Source: Catenuloplanes niger
GTDB taxonomy: Bacteria > Actinomycetota > Actinomycetes > Mycobacteriales > Micromonosporaceae
NCBI RefSeq assembly: GCF_031458255.1
Contig: NZ_JAVDYC010000001.1
Span: 8,790,501-8,854,500, forward strand
DNA length: 64,000 nucleotides
Direction: 5' to 3'
The position numbers were made by a program, and so were the translations under genes. This document shows positions 1 to 9,500 of the stretch, one piece after another (the first letter of the stretch is position 1; each line of letters starts with the position of its first letter). The notes beneath the pieces were generated by a model. The model ran no database searches. It saw only the letters and a list, made by a program, of their open reading frames with translations, and was not told where the DNA came from.

Positions 1-35
1 GGTGCGCCGCGCCGGCCTCGCATCGCCGCCTATAA

Positions 36-50
36 TGAAAACCGTTTCTA
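36..50 (+). promoter_or_regulatory. Zur-like operator upstream of the left-most genes
   Basis: The 15-mer tgaaaaccgtttcta matches the actinobacterial Zur consensus TGAAAATGATTTTCA at 10 of 15 positions and keeps the GAAA/TTTC inverted arms. It lies in an AT-rich patch that stands out from the GC-rich surroundings, about 50 bases before a small open frame and 147 bases before the methyltransferase start. It is weaker than the two boxes at 10.6 kb. Zinc control is inferred from the match and from the neighbouring boxes. Confidence 0.45.
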
Positions 51-101
51 GCAGGAGGTGGCGGGCAGGTGCCCGCCGGGCGAGAGAGGACGCCAACCGT
101 C

Positions 102-200
102 ATGAAGCGCGACAGGCATTCCGAATGCCGGCCGATCATGCACGTCACGTGCTTCCCGGCGAGGGACGTTCGCCACCAGTCCGCCGGCGTGAACGCGTGA
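102..200 (+). CDS. Small ORF resembling the N-terminus of zinc-independent ribosomal protein L31 (RpmE2); possible remnant or leader peptide
   Basis: This 32-codon frame starts MKRDRHSECRPIM. That resembles the usual start of type-B ribosomal protein L31 (MKRD-H-x-x-x-RPVVF); the rest of the L31 fold is absent. Type-B L31 genes are classic Zur targets in actinomycetes, and a Zur-like box lies 50 bases upstream, so this may be the stub of such a gene whose regulated promoter now serves the downstream methyltransferase. Its TGA (198-200) overlaps the GTG start of that gene (197-199), so the two may be translationally coupled. There is a purine-rich gagagagga 12 bases before the ATG. It could also be a chance ORF. 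Confidence 0.35.
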   Translation: MKRDRHSECRPIMHVTCFPARDVRHQSAGVNA

Positions 201-928
201 GCGACGAGTACCGGGACTCGGCCGAGTTCCTGGACCTGATGAGCCACGGCATGTGGGACGCGCTCCGCGGCCCGGTGACCGCGGCGCTGCACGGAGCGGA
301 TCCGGCGAACGGGCCGGTCGTCGACCTCGGTGCGGGCACCGGGCTCGGCACGGCCACGATCGCCGCCGCGCTACCGAAGGCGCTGATCACGGCGGTGGAA
401 CCGTCGTCGTCGCTGCGCGCGGCACTGCTCGCCCGGATCGGCGTGGATCCGGACCTGCGTGCCCGGGTCAGCGTGCTCGGCGACCCGGCGGAGACCGTGG
501 CGCTGCCCGGCCGCGCCGCCGCCGTGCTGGCGCTGAATATGATCGGCCACCTCGCGCCGGACGCGCGCCGGGACCTGTGGCGGCGCGTCGCCGGTACGCT
601 GCCGCCGAGCGCGCCGCTGGTGGTCAATGTGCAGCCGCCGGACGAGGCGGTGCCGGTGGAGGAGACGGTCTTCGCGCGCGTGCCGGTGGGCGGGCACGTG
701 TACGAGGGCGGCGGCCGCGCCGAGCCGTCCGGGCCCGGACAGCTGACCTGGCACATGACCTACCGCGTGCGGGACGCGGCCGGCACCGTCGTCCGCGAGG
801 CCGCGGTGTCGTACGCCTGGCACGTGTTGTCCGTCCCCGCGCTCGTGACGGAGCTGGCCGCCGTCGGCCTGGAGGCGCAGCCGGTGGAGGGTGGCCTGGT
901 CCGGGCCGTGACCGCCCCCACCGGCTGA
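197..928 (+). CDS. Class I SAM-dependent methyltransferase
   Basis: A 243-residue protein with the SAM-binding motif I VVDLGAGTGLGTATIAAALP and an acidic loop AVEPS at the end of the second strand. The GTG at 197 is chosen because the family similarity begins at SDEYRDSAEF; the frame stays open further upstream, but that part is low-complexity Arg-rich sequence. It probably methylates an intermediate or product of the adjoining cluster (inference). The gene is convergent with the flavoprotein gene, with only three bases between the two stop codons. A Zur-like box lies about 150 bases upstream. The substrate cannot be read from sequence. Confidence 0.75.
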   Translation: MSDEYRDSAEFLDLMSHGMWDALRGPVTAALHGADPANGPVVDLGAGTGLGTATIAAALPKALITAVEPSSSLRAALLARIGVDPDLRARVSVLGDPAETVALPGRAAAVLALNMIGHLAPDARRDLWRRVAGTLPPSAPLVVNVQPPDEAVPVEETVFARVPVGGHVYEGGGRAEPSGPGQLTWHMTYRVRDAAGTVVREAAVSYAWHVLSVPALVTELAAVGLEAQPVEGGLVRAVTAPTG

Positions 929-931
929 TCG

Positions 932-1876
932 TCAGCCCAGCGGCACCGGCAGCCCAGCCCGGAACATCCCCTGCTCCAGCCAGACCGCCGCCCGCACCCC
1001 GTCCGCGGCGGCCTGACTCACCAGGGTCAGGCCGTCCGGCAGGGCCGCGAGGCGGGCCACGTCGCCGGCCGCGGACACCCCGGGCACGCTGGTCGCGGCG
1101 AACTCGTCCACCCGCACGTACCCGTCCGGCAGCAGCTGCGCGCCGAGCTGCGTGGCGAGCGCCGTCTGCAGCTCCACCGGCGCCCGGTGGAAGACCACCT
1201 GGCAGGGGAGCGCGCCGCCGTCCGCGAGCGCGACGGTCAGGTCACCGTGATCCCCGCGCAGCTCCACCACCGGCGTTTCCACCACGCGGACACCGAGTGC
1301 GCGCAGGTTCGCCAGGATCGGCTCTGGCAGCGTGTGAGGGCCGTCGGTGGCCACCACGACGTCGTCGCTGTACCGGTCGGCGACGTACGCGGCGAGCATC
1401 ACCTCGGCCGGCTCCCGGCCGAGGACCACGATGCTGCTGCCGCGGGCCTCCCACCCGTGGCAGAACGGGCAGTGCAGCACGCTGCGGCCCCACCGGTCGG
1501 CCAGGCCGGCCACGTCCCACGGCCGGTCGGTCTGGCCGGTCGCCAGCAGCAGCCGCCGGGCGCGACGGGCGGTCCCGTCGTCGAGCGTGACCGTGAAGTC
1601 GTCGATCCCGCCGCCGGCCGACGTCGCCCTGGCCCGCACCACCTCGACGGACGAATAGGACTCCAGCTCCCGGTGCCCGGTCCGGAGCAGCTCCAGCGGG
1701 GAGAAGCCGTCCCGGCTGAGGAACATGTGGACGCCGTCGGCCTGGCGGTTGCGCGGCGGACCGCCGTCGACCAGTAACGTGCGACGCTGCTGACGGCCGA
1801 GCACCTGCGCCGCGCTGAGCCCGGCGGCGCCGCCGCCAATGACGACCACGTCGTACCCGTCGGTCCCGGTTGTCAT
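932..1876 (-). CDS. Thioredoxin-reductase-like FAD/NAD(P)-dependent oxidoreductase with CPFC motif
   Basis: A 314-residue flavoprotein. The FAD-binding GGGAAGLSAAQVLGR lies near residues 14-28, a CPFCHGWE motif near residues 140-147, an NAD(P)-binding strand IVVLG just after, and the C-terminal FAD contact SAAGDVARLAALP near residue 275. The CxxC places it among the small TrxR-like proteins that include thiol oxidases of the GliT/HlmI type as well as many uncharacterised reductases. In this cluster a role in thiol or thiazoline redox chemistry, or in reductive metal release, is plausible but inferred. Its ATG overlaps the TGA of the ABC ATPase gene (ATGA), which makes it the last gene of the operon. 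Confidence 0.8.
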   Translation of the reverse strand: MTTGTDGYDVVVIGGGAAGLSAAQVLGRQQRRTLLVDGGPPRNRQADGVHMFLSRDGFSPLELLRTGHRELESYSSVEVVRARATSAGGGIDDFTVTLDDGTARRARRLLLATGQTDRPWDVAGLADRWGRSVLHCPFCHGWEARGSSIVVLGREPAEVMLAAYVADRYSDDVVVATDGPHTLPEPILANLRALGVRVVETPVVELRGDHGDLTVALADGGALPCQVVFHRAPVELQTALATQLGAQLLPDGYVRVDEFAATSVPGVSAAGDVARLAALPDGLTLVSQAAADGVRAAVWLEQGMFRAGLPVPLG

Positions 1877-3258
1877 GATGTTTCTCCCATCGGTGTCTCC
1901 TGAATGCGAAGTGTGCGGTCGGCGCGTGCGGCGACCGCGGAGTCGTGGGTGGCCGCGAGCACGGCCAGCCCGTCGCGGCGCAGCGCGTCCAGCAGATCCA
2001 GCACGCCGGCCGCGGATGCCGGATCGAGTGCGGCGGTGATCTCGTCGGCGAGCAGCAGGCGGGGTCCGGCCGCCAGCGCGCGGGCGAGCGCGATCCGCTG
2101 GCGCTGACCGCCGGACAGCCCGGCCGGTCGCCGACCAGCCAGGCCGGGATCGAGACCGACCCGCTCCAGCAGCTCCCGCACGGCCGCCGGCCGCAGGGCC
2201 CGCGGCATATCGCGCAGTGTCCGCAGTGGACGGGCGATCGCGGCGCCGACCGGATGCGCCGGGTTCAGCGCGTCCGCCGGGTGCTGGCCGACCAGCTGCG
2301 CGGCCCGCAGCAGGCCGGCCGGGCGACGCCGCACCGGCCACGGCAGCGTCTCCCCGGCCAGGCACGCATCCCCGCGTTCGACCGGATGCAGGCCGGCCAG
2401 CGCCCGCAGCAGCGTGCTCTTGCCCGACCCGGACGGCCCGCGCACGGCGACCAGTTCGCCAGCGTGCACCTGAAGGTCCATGTCGGACACCAGCACCGGG
2501 CCACCGGCCGGCTGGGCGAGCGTCAGCCCGCGCACCTCCAGCAGTACCGGTGCCGGCGCCGCCGGGCGCGCGACGGGTGCCATGTCCCGCGTCGCCATGG
2601 TCGGTGCCGCCGGGGCCGGGCCGAGGCGCACCACCCGGTCCGCCACCGAGGCGACGAAGTCCGCGTCGTGCGAGACCACGAGCGTCACCCGGTCCGGGTC
2701 GCCGCGCCGCGACCGGATCGCGTCCGCGACCAGGGCGAGCGCGGCCGGATCGAGCGCGCTGGTCGGCTCGTCCAGGATGAGCAGCGGCGGCCCGGCCGCG
2801 ATGGCCCGGGCGATCGCGACGCGCTGTGCCTGACCGCCCGAGAGCTGGTGGACCCGCCGACGGTGCAGCGACGGGTCGAGCCCCATCCGGGTCAACGTCG
2901 CGGCGGCCCGCGGCCCGGACACGCCCGCCTCCACCACCGCCGCCACCGCGGTGAGCAGCGGATGCAGCGTCTGCCGCGGATCCTGGCCGACCACACCGGC
3001 GTGCGTGCGTCGCCACCGCCGCGCGACGCGACCGGGGTCAACCGGGACCCCCTGCCACCGGACCGTGCCCGCGGCGCGGCGCAACGGCGGCTCGAGCGCG
3101 TCCAGCAACGCGGTCAGCAGCACGGTCTTGCCGACGCCGGAGGCGCCGGTCACGGCCACCACCTCGCCCGGCGCCGCAGAAAGATCACCGAGCACGCCGA
3201 CGGTACGCCCGGCGGCGTCGACCACCCGCAGACCGTGGACCTCCAGACTCCGGCTCAT
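1873..3258 (-). CDS. Fused two-domain ABC transporter ATPase (DppD-DppF type)
   Basis: One 461-residue chain carries two ABC ATPase domains. Domain 1 has Walker A GASGVGKT, signature LSGGQAQRVAIARA and Walker B LLILDEPTSALD. Domain 2 has Walker A GPSGSGKST, signature LSGGQRQRIALARAL and Walker B LLLADEITAALD. In the Dpp/Opp/Nik/Cnt families these domains are usually two proteins; the fusion is less common. It powers the two permeases encoded just upstream, with 82 bases between the permease stop and this ATG. It ends in an ATGA overlap with the flavoprotein gene. Import rather than export is inferred from the linked binding protein. Confidence 0.88.
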   Translation of the reverse strand: MSRSLEVHGLRVVDAAGRTVGVLGDLSAAPGEVVAVTGASGVGKTVLLTALLDALEPPLRRAAGTVRWQGVPVDPGRVARRWRRTHAGVVGQDPRQTLHPLLTAVAAVVEAGVSGPRAAATLTRMGLDPSLHRRRVHQLSGGQAQRVAIARAIAAGPPLLILDEPTSALDPAALALVADAIRSRRGDPDRVTLVVSHDADFVASVADRVVRLGPAPAAPTMATRDMAPVARPAAPAPVLLEVRGLTLAQPAGGPVLVSDMDLQVHAGELVAVRGPSGSGKSTLLRALAGLHPVERGDACLAGETLPWPVRRRPAGLLRAAQLVGQHPADALNPAHPVGAAIARPLRTLRDMPRALRPAAVRELLERVGLDPGLAGRRPAGLSGGQRQRIALARALAAGPRLLLADEITAALDPASAAGVLDLLDALRRDGLAVLAATHDSAVAARADRTLRIQETPMGETS

Positions 3259-3340
3259 CGCCGTCCCCTCGGCGACGCGGCGATCGTCGAGCGTTGCGTC
3301 GGGCCGCACTCGCCGTCGCGGTTCATCCCGGCCGGCGCGC

Positions 3341-4126
3341 TCATCGCGGTCCTCGGGAGCGTGCGACCGCCGCGTGCCCGGCCGCGCTGACCGCCAGGCA
3401 GAGCAGCGCCAGCGCCGCCGCCGGCGCGACCAGCGCCGCGGGGTTCAGGCCGGCGCCGCCCAGATTCTCGCGGATCATCGCGGCCCAGTCCGGTGCTGGC
3501 GGCGCGAGGCCCAGCCCGAGCAGGCTCAGCGCGGCCGCGATCTGTAAGGCCACCACGAACCGGGCGCCCAGGTCCTGGCCGGCCAGGCCGGCCAGCGCGG
3601 GCAGCATTTCCCGGCGCAGGATCGCCGGCCCGGACTCGCCGCGGCCGAGTGCGGCCTCGACGTAGCCGGCCGTCCGGACACGCCGTACCGCGTCCGCCAC
3701 GATCCGCAGCGTCAGCGGCGCGCCGCCGCACACGGTCGCGGCGACCACCGCGACCGTGCCGGGCAGCGTGACCGCGAGCAGCATGGCGATCAGCAGCAGT
3801 GGGATCGCCAGCAGCAGATCGGCCAGCGCGGACAGCGCGCGGGAGACCGGGCCGTCGCGCCACCCGGCGAGCAGGCCGCCGGCGATGCCGGTCGCGGAGG
3901 CGATCAGCGCGGCCAGTCCGGCGGTACCGGTCAGGTGCCGGCCGCCGGCCAGCACCCGGGAGAGCACATCGCGGCCGAGCGCGTCCGTGCCCAGCGGCGT
4001 GTCTCCGCTCGGCGGACCCCACGGTGCGCCGAGCGGCAGCAGCGGGTCGTGCGGGACCAGGGCGGCGCCGCACAGCGCGACGCCGATCATCAGCGCCGCG
4101 AGCGCCGGCCGCAGCACGCGCCTCAC
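3341..4126 (-). CDS. ABC importer permease, DppC/NikC type
   Basis: A 261-residue inner-membrane permease with about six hydrophobic segments. The N-terminal part contains PLGTDALGRDVLSRVLAGGR, typical of the DppC/OppC/NikC half. The coupling-loop region is EAALGRGESGPAILRREMLP. The start is the GTG at 4126, which overlaps the TGA of the partner permease (4123-4125), so translation is likely coupled. It forms a heterodimer with the DppB-type protein and works with the fused ATPase and the lipoprotein encoded in the same operon. Confidence 0.85.
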   Translation of the reverse strand: MRRVLRPALAALMIGVALCGAALVPHDPLLPLGAPWGPPSGDTPLGTDALGRDVLSRVLAGGRHLTGTAGLAALIASATGIAGGLLAGWRDGPVSRALSALADLLLAIPLLLIAMLLAVTLPGTVAVVAATVCGGAPLTLRIVADAVRRVRTAGYVEAALGRGESGPAILRREMLPALAGLAGQDLGARFVVALQIAAALSLLGLGLAPPAPDWAAMIRENLGGAGLNPAALVAPAAALALLCLAVSAAGHAAVARSRGPR

Positions 4127-5046
4127 GACCGAGCCCGGTATGGATCGGTGGCGGCGGCGAGCACGTCCGCCACCAGCAGCCCGCCGACGGCCACGGCCGC
4201 CGCGAGCATCGCGACCGCCTGCACCACCGGGGTGTCCCGGTTGGCGACCGCGCCGGCCAGCAGCTCGCCCAGGCCGGCGTAGCCGAACATGGTCTCCACC
4301 ACGGCCGTCGCCGCGAACAGCCCGGCGCTGACCAGCGCCAGGATGCGGACCGTCGGCGCCAGGAGCGGCGGGAGGGCGTAGCGCAGCGCGACGGTGAGCC
4401 GCGACAGGCCACGGCGCTCGGCGTCCCGCACGCACGGCAGCGCCAGGGTGTCGGCGACCACTCCGCGCAGCAGCATCGCGCCGTACGCGGCGGCCGGCAG
4501 CGCCAGCGACACCGCGGGCAGGATCAGTGTCGCCGGTGGGGGAGCGCCGCCGGCCGGCACCAGCGACACCGGCGGCAGCCAGCCCAGCACGCCGGCGAAC
4601 AGCGCGGTCAGCCCGGCCGCGACCACCACCTGTGGCACCGCCGCGGTCGCGGTCACCAGCGCGGTCGCGTACCGGCCGGCCACCGAGCCGGTGCCCGCCA
4701 CCCAGGCCAGCGACAGCATCACCGGCACGGTCACGGCCAGCGCGGCCGCGGCCAGGATCACGGCCGCGGGCAGCCGCTGACCGATCAAGTCCGAGACCGG
4801 GCGGTCGGACAGCAGCGAGACGCCGGCGTCGCCCCGCAGCAGCCCCCACACCCAGCGCAGATACCGCAGCCAGACGGGATCGTCCAGGCCGCCGTCCGCG
4901 CGCAGCGCGGCGAGCTGCGCGGCGGTCGCCCGCCCCGCGGTCCGGGCCAGCGCGGCGTCGCCGGGCAGCGCCTCGGTGGCGGCGAACACCGCCACCGAGA
5001 CGCCGGCCAGCAACAGCGGGGCGCGGACCAGCGCCCACCGGATCAT
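4123..5046 (-). CDS. ABC importer permease, DppB/NikB type
   Basis: A 307-residue permease. It opens with a signal-anchor segment (RAPLLLAGVSVAVFAATEAL) followed by PGDAALARTAGRATAAQ, typical of the DppB/NikB half, and the EAA-type loop near CVRDAERRGLSRLTVALRYAL. Its ATG (5044-5046) overlaps the TGA of the binding-protein gene in an ATGA. With the DppC-type partner it should make the membrane channel of a peptide/opine/nickel-family importer. In a metallophore cluster the likely cargo is the metal-loaded product (inference). Confidence 0.85.
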   Translation of the reverse strand: MIRWALVRAPLLLAGVSVAVFAATEALPGDAALARTAGRATAAQLAALRADGGLDDPVWLRYLRWVWGLLRGDAGVSLLSDRPVSDLIGQRLPAAVILAAAALAVTVPVMLSLAWVAGTGSVAGRYATALVTATAAVPQVVVAAGLTALFAGVLGWLPPVSLVPAGGAPPPATLILPAVSLALPAAAYGAMLLRGVVADTLALPCVRDAERRGLSRLTVALRYALPPLLAPTVRILALVSAGLFAATAVVETMFGYAGLGELLAGAVANRDTPVVQAVAMLAAAVAVGGLLVADVLAAATDPYRARS

Positions 5047-6557
5047 CCGGAGATCCGCACCTGATCGATGAAGAGCCGGCCGAACCCGGCGCCGGTGGGC
5101 AGTCCCTCGACGCCGCGACGGGTCAGGTCCAGGCCCTCGCCGGTGCCCCAGACCACGTACCCGCCCTCGTCGCGGATCTGCTGCTGCAGGACGCCGAGCG
5201 CGGCGTTGCGCGCGGTCTCGTCCGGCTCGGCCAGCGCGGCGTTCAGCGCCGTGTCGAACTCCGGCCGCCGCCACGCGGTCTCGTTCGTCGGCGAGCCGGA
5301 CAACAGCGCCACCCGGGCCACGTCGAAGAACGGGATGCCGCCGAAGTAGCCGGTGTAGAAGTCCTTCTGCGCCCAAACCGTGGTGAAGTACGTGTCCGGC
5401 GGTTCCAGCCGCACGTTCGCGGTGATGCCGGCCTCGGCGAGCTGCCCGGCGAACAGCGTCGCCGCCGTGTCCATCCCCGGGTACGACGTGGTGGTGTGCA
5501 ACGTCAGCGCCAGGCCGCCCGCGTGCCCGGCCTCGGCCAGCAGCTGCTTCGCCTTGGCCAGGTCCCGGGCGCGGCGTGCCGGACCGTTCGGCGCGGACGG
5601 GTCCGCCGGGGCGAGCACGTCGTCGGCGGTCTGGCCGTAGCCGAGGTACACCGACTCGACCAGCGCGGGGCGGTCCGCGGCCAGCTTGATCGCCTCGCGC
5701 ACACGCGGGTCGTCGAACGGCTTGCGGTCCAGGCGCATCACGAACGGGTACATGGTCACGGCCGGCCGCCGGACCAGGCTCACGTCGTCGCGCCCCTCGG
5801 CCTGCTTCGCAGCGGCCGGCGCGATGCTGGCGGCCACGTCCACCTGCCCGGAGAGCACGGCCTGGGCGCGTGCCTGCGGATCGGCCACCGCCCGGACCTC
5901 GACGCGGCGCAGTGACGGCGCGGGTCCCCACCAGCCGTCGCGGCGTTCCAGCACCGCGGTCTGGCCGTCGTTGCCGACCAGCCGGAACGGCCCGGAGCCG
6001 GGCACCGCGGCGGTGAAGTCGTCGCTGCCGTCCGGCACGATGAACGTCATCGACTCCAGCGCGCGCGGCACCTCCGCGAACGGCGTACGGCTGACGATCT
6101 CGACGGTGTGGTCGTCGATCACTCGGGAGGCGGCCATGTCGAAGCTGGACAGCCGGCCGTAGTTCTCCGCGGCCTTGCGTTCGATGCGGCGCAGGGAGTA
6201 GAGCACGTCGGCGGCGCGGACCGGGCGGCCGTCGCTGAAGGTGGCGTTCTTGCGCAGCGTGAACCGCCACCGGGTGAGCGTGTCGTCCGGCTGCCACGAC
6301 TCGGCAAGCCGGGGCACGGTGCGCCCGTCCGGCCCCTGGCCGGTCAGCACGTCGTAGACCAGGGCGAAGCGGAGGGCGTCGGACTCGTTGCCGAGCCCGC
6401 CGTGCGGGTCGTCGCTCGCGGTGGCGGGCGAGCCGATCGACACGTAGCGCAGGGTGTCGGTGGTGGCCGCGGTCGCGTCGCCGCCGCTGCTGCCGCAGCC
6501 GGTCGCCGAGGCGCCGCCGATCAGCGCGAGGGCGGTGAGGATGGTGCGTCGCTTCAT
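5043..6557 (-). CDS. Substrate-binding lipoprotein of a Dpp/Nik/Cnt-type ABC importer
   Basis: A 504-residue SBP_bac_5 family protein. A short lipoprotein signal peptide ends in a lipobox (SATGC, Cys near residue 21). The mature part shows the family landmarks: a start near DTLRYVSIGSPATASDDPHG, then VPRLAESWQPDD and WRFTLRKNATFSDGRPVRAADVLYSL. This family binds peptides, opines, nickel chelates and, in CntA, staphylopine-metal complexes. Specificity cannot be read here. The gene lies 25 bases after the NRPS stop, on the same strand, and overlaps the first permease gene, so import is expected to be co-expressed with biosynthesis. Confidence 0.85.
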   Translation of the reverse strand: MKRRTILTALALIGGASATGCGSSGGDATAATTDTLRYVSIGSPATASDDPHGGLGNESDALRFALVYDVLTGQGPDGRTVPRLAESWQPDDTLTRWRFTLRKNATFSDGRPVRAADVLYSLRRIERKAAENYGRLSSFDMAASRVIDDHTVEIVSRTPFAEVPRALESMTFIVPDGSDDFTAAVPGSGPFRLVGNDGQTAVLERRDGWWGPAPSLRRVEVRAVADPQARAQAVLSGQVDVAASIAPAAAKQAEGRDDVSLVRRPAVTMYPFVMRLDRKPFDDPRVREAIKLAADRPALVESVYLGYGQTADDVLAPADPSAPNGPARRARDLAKAKQLLAEAGHAGGLALTLHTTTSYPGMDTAATLFAGQLAEAGITANVRLEPPDTYFTTVWAQKDFYTGYFGGIPFFDVARVALLSGSPTNETAWRRPEFDTALNAALAEPDETARNAALGVLQQQIRDEGGYVVWGTGEGLDLTRRGVEGLPTGAGFGRLFIDQVRISG

Positions 6558-6582
6558 CGGGTGCTTCCTGTGTGTTCCGGAT

Positions 6583-9500
6583 TCATCGGGTGGCGCGTGC
6601 GGCGGCCGCGCGTGCGGACCGGCGCCCGGCCGCCCGCCCCGTCGCGGCGGGCGGGGCAGTGGAGACGGCGGCGACGGCAGCCGGCGCCGGGTGTGCGGCG
6701 GTGCGACGGGCGTCGATCAGGCGAGCCAGGTCACGGACCGTCGGATGGGCGAAGAGATCGACCATGACCAGCGGTACGTCCAGGCGTGCGACCAGCCGGC
6801 GGTGGGCGCGCACGAGCGTGAGCGAGGTGGCGCCCAGATCGAAGAACGGCGTGGTGACGTCGATCGGCACGGTGAGCAGCTCGCCGAACACGTCCCGCAC
6901 CGCGCGTTCGGTGGCGGCGTCGGGCGCGTCGGCCCGCGGCGCCGCCGTCACGACCGGCTCCGCGCCGGGCCGCGCCGGCGTCACCGGCTCCACGTCGGGC
7001 AGCGGACGTGCCGCGATGCGCAGGCCGAGCAGCGACCCGCCGTCCAGCTCCGGGATCACCTCGTAGGCGCCGTCGGCGGTGCGGGCGGCCACGGCCAGCT
7101 CGGTTGCGGCGCGCAGCGCGGCGATCGGGTCGAGCCGCCCGCCGCCGACCGAGATGCGGACCTCCAACCCGGCCCGGGCGGCGTCCACCAGCAGTGCGGT
7201 CAGGCCTTCCTCGGGCACCGCGGCCGGCCGCCCGGGGATGAGGCCCGCCGTCGGCCGATCATCCGGCGCGGCGGCGTCCCCGGCCTGTGGTGCGGCCTCC
7301 GCGTCCTGTGGTGTGGCGTTCACGCCCTGCGGCGCGGCGTTCGTGGGCGGCGCGGGTGCCGGGCGGACGCCGTCGCGGAACGGGTTGCCCAGCCGGTCGT
7401 AATCCACCTTGCCGTTAGCGGTGACCGGCAGGTGCGCCAGCCGCACGAAGCGGCTCGGGACCATGTACTCCGGCAGGTGCGCCCGCAGCCGCCCGGCCAG
7501 CGACTCGTCGGTCACTGCCGCGCCGTCGCCGGCCGCGACGTAGGCGACCAGTCGCGCGCCGCCGTCCGGTCCGGGCACGGCGCGGGCCACACACTGCCGC
7601 ACGCCGGGCGCGCGGCTGAGCACCGACTCGATCTCGCCCAGCTCGATCCGGTGCCCGCGAATCTTGACCTGCCGGTCGACGCGGCCGAGGAACTCGATGG
7701 TCCCGTCGTAGCGCCAGCGGCCGAGGTCGCCGGTGCGGTAGACGCGCCGCCGCAGCACCGGATGGGTGCTGAACCGCTGTGCCGTCTGCTCAGGGTCGCC
7801 GAGGTAGCCGCGGGCCACGCCGTCGCCGCCGATGTAGAGCTCCCCGGGCTCGCCGGCCGGGCACGGGTGCCCGTCGGCGTCGAGGATGTGGAAGGACTGC
7901 CCGCGTAGCGCCCGGCCGTACGGGATGCTGGGCCAGGCCGGGTCGACCGTGCCGATCGGGTAGCAGATCGACCAGATGGAGGCCTCGGTCGCGCCGCCGA
8001 GGCTGAGCAGTTCGGCCTTTGGCGCGAGCGCGCGGACCCGGTCCGGCAGCGTCACCGGGATCCAGTCGCCGGACAGCAGCACCAGGCGCAGCGACGCCAG
8101 CGCCTCGGCGGCCGCCTCGGGGTCGATCTCGGCGTACTCGACCAGCATCTCCAGCAGCGCTGGCGCGGTGTTCCAGACGGTGACCCGGTGCCGGCCCATC
8201 AGGTCCAGCCAGTGTCCCGGGTCCCGCTGGCGGCCGGGGTCCGGCAGCACCATCGCGCCGCCGGCGCCGAGCACGCCGAACACGTCGTAGACCGACAGGT
8301 CGAAGGAGAGCGCGGACAACGCCAGCACCCGGTCGTCCGGCGTCAACGGGCAGCGGTCGGCGAGGTCGTCCAGGGTGGTGCGGGCCTGGCGGTGCTCGAC
8401 CGCGACGCCCTTCGGCCGTCCGGTGGAGCCGGAGGTGAAGATGGCGTACGCCAGCTCGTCCGGGCGGGCCGGCGCGGGCGAGGCCGCGGCGGTGAGGCCG
8501 GCCGGCACGCCGTCGGCGTCCAGCGCGTGCACCCGCACGTTGTCCGGCCAGGAGCCGTCCGGCACGTCGAGGGCCAGCGCGTGCCGGATCCCGGCCTGCG
8601 CGCAGACCGATGCGATGCGGGCCGCGGGCCAGTTCGGTTCCACTGGCACATATCCGGCGCCGGAGGCGGTCACGCCGAGTGTGGCGGCGATCTGCGCGGC
8701 GCCCTTGGGCGCGGCGACCGCGACCATGTCGCCCGGTCCGAGTCCCAGGCCGGCGAGCGCGGCCGCGGTACGGGCGGCCCGGTGACGCAGCGCGCCGTGG
8801 CTGACGGTGTCGTCGCGGTACACCAGCGCGACGCCGCCGGGGTGCCGGTCCGCGGCGGCGCGGCCCGGGCCGTCGATCAGCGGTCCGCAGTCGCCGAACG
8901 GCGTCACCTCGAGGGGCTCGTCCGGCCGGAACGACGGGTCCCAGCCGAGCGCCGGATCGGTCCAGGCGTGCTCCTCGTCGGCGAGCCGGTGCAGCAGGCG
9001 CAGGTGGGCGTCGCGCAGGCCTGCCGCGAACCCGTCCGGCAACGCGCCGTCGACGACGTCCCAGGCGACGCGCAGCCGGTCGCCGTCCTCCCAGACGATG
9101 TGGTCGATCAGGATCTGCGGGGTCTGTGAGATGCCGAACACCTCGGTGCCGAGCCAGGCGGTCGGCGGCTCGCTCTCGTCGGCCAGGCCCACGCCGCTGG
9201 TGAACACCACCGGGTACGCGGGTGTCAGGTCGCCGTGGCCGCGCAGGATCTCCACGGCCGACACCGACCGGTGCTCCAGGTCGCTCCAGAAGCGACGGTT
9301 GAGCGCGGCCGCGTACCGGTCGAAGCCCTCGGCACCGGACACGTCCAGCGGCGCCGCCTCGGTGAGCACGGTGGTGGTGAAGTCGCCGACCACCGCCAGC
9401 GCGTCCGGGTCGTCGTGCGGCCGGTCGAACAGCGTGGTGTTCAGGCAGAACGGCGCGGCGGCGCCCCATCGGCCGAGCACCGCGGCGAGCGAGGCCAGCA

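Noticed and set aside
5043-6557. Calling the importer a nickel transporter (NikA)
   Set aside because: The family covers peptides, opines and metals, and no diagnostic nickel ligands could be read.
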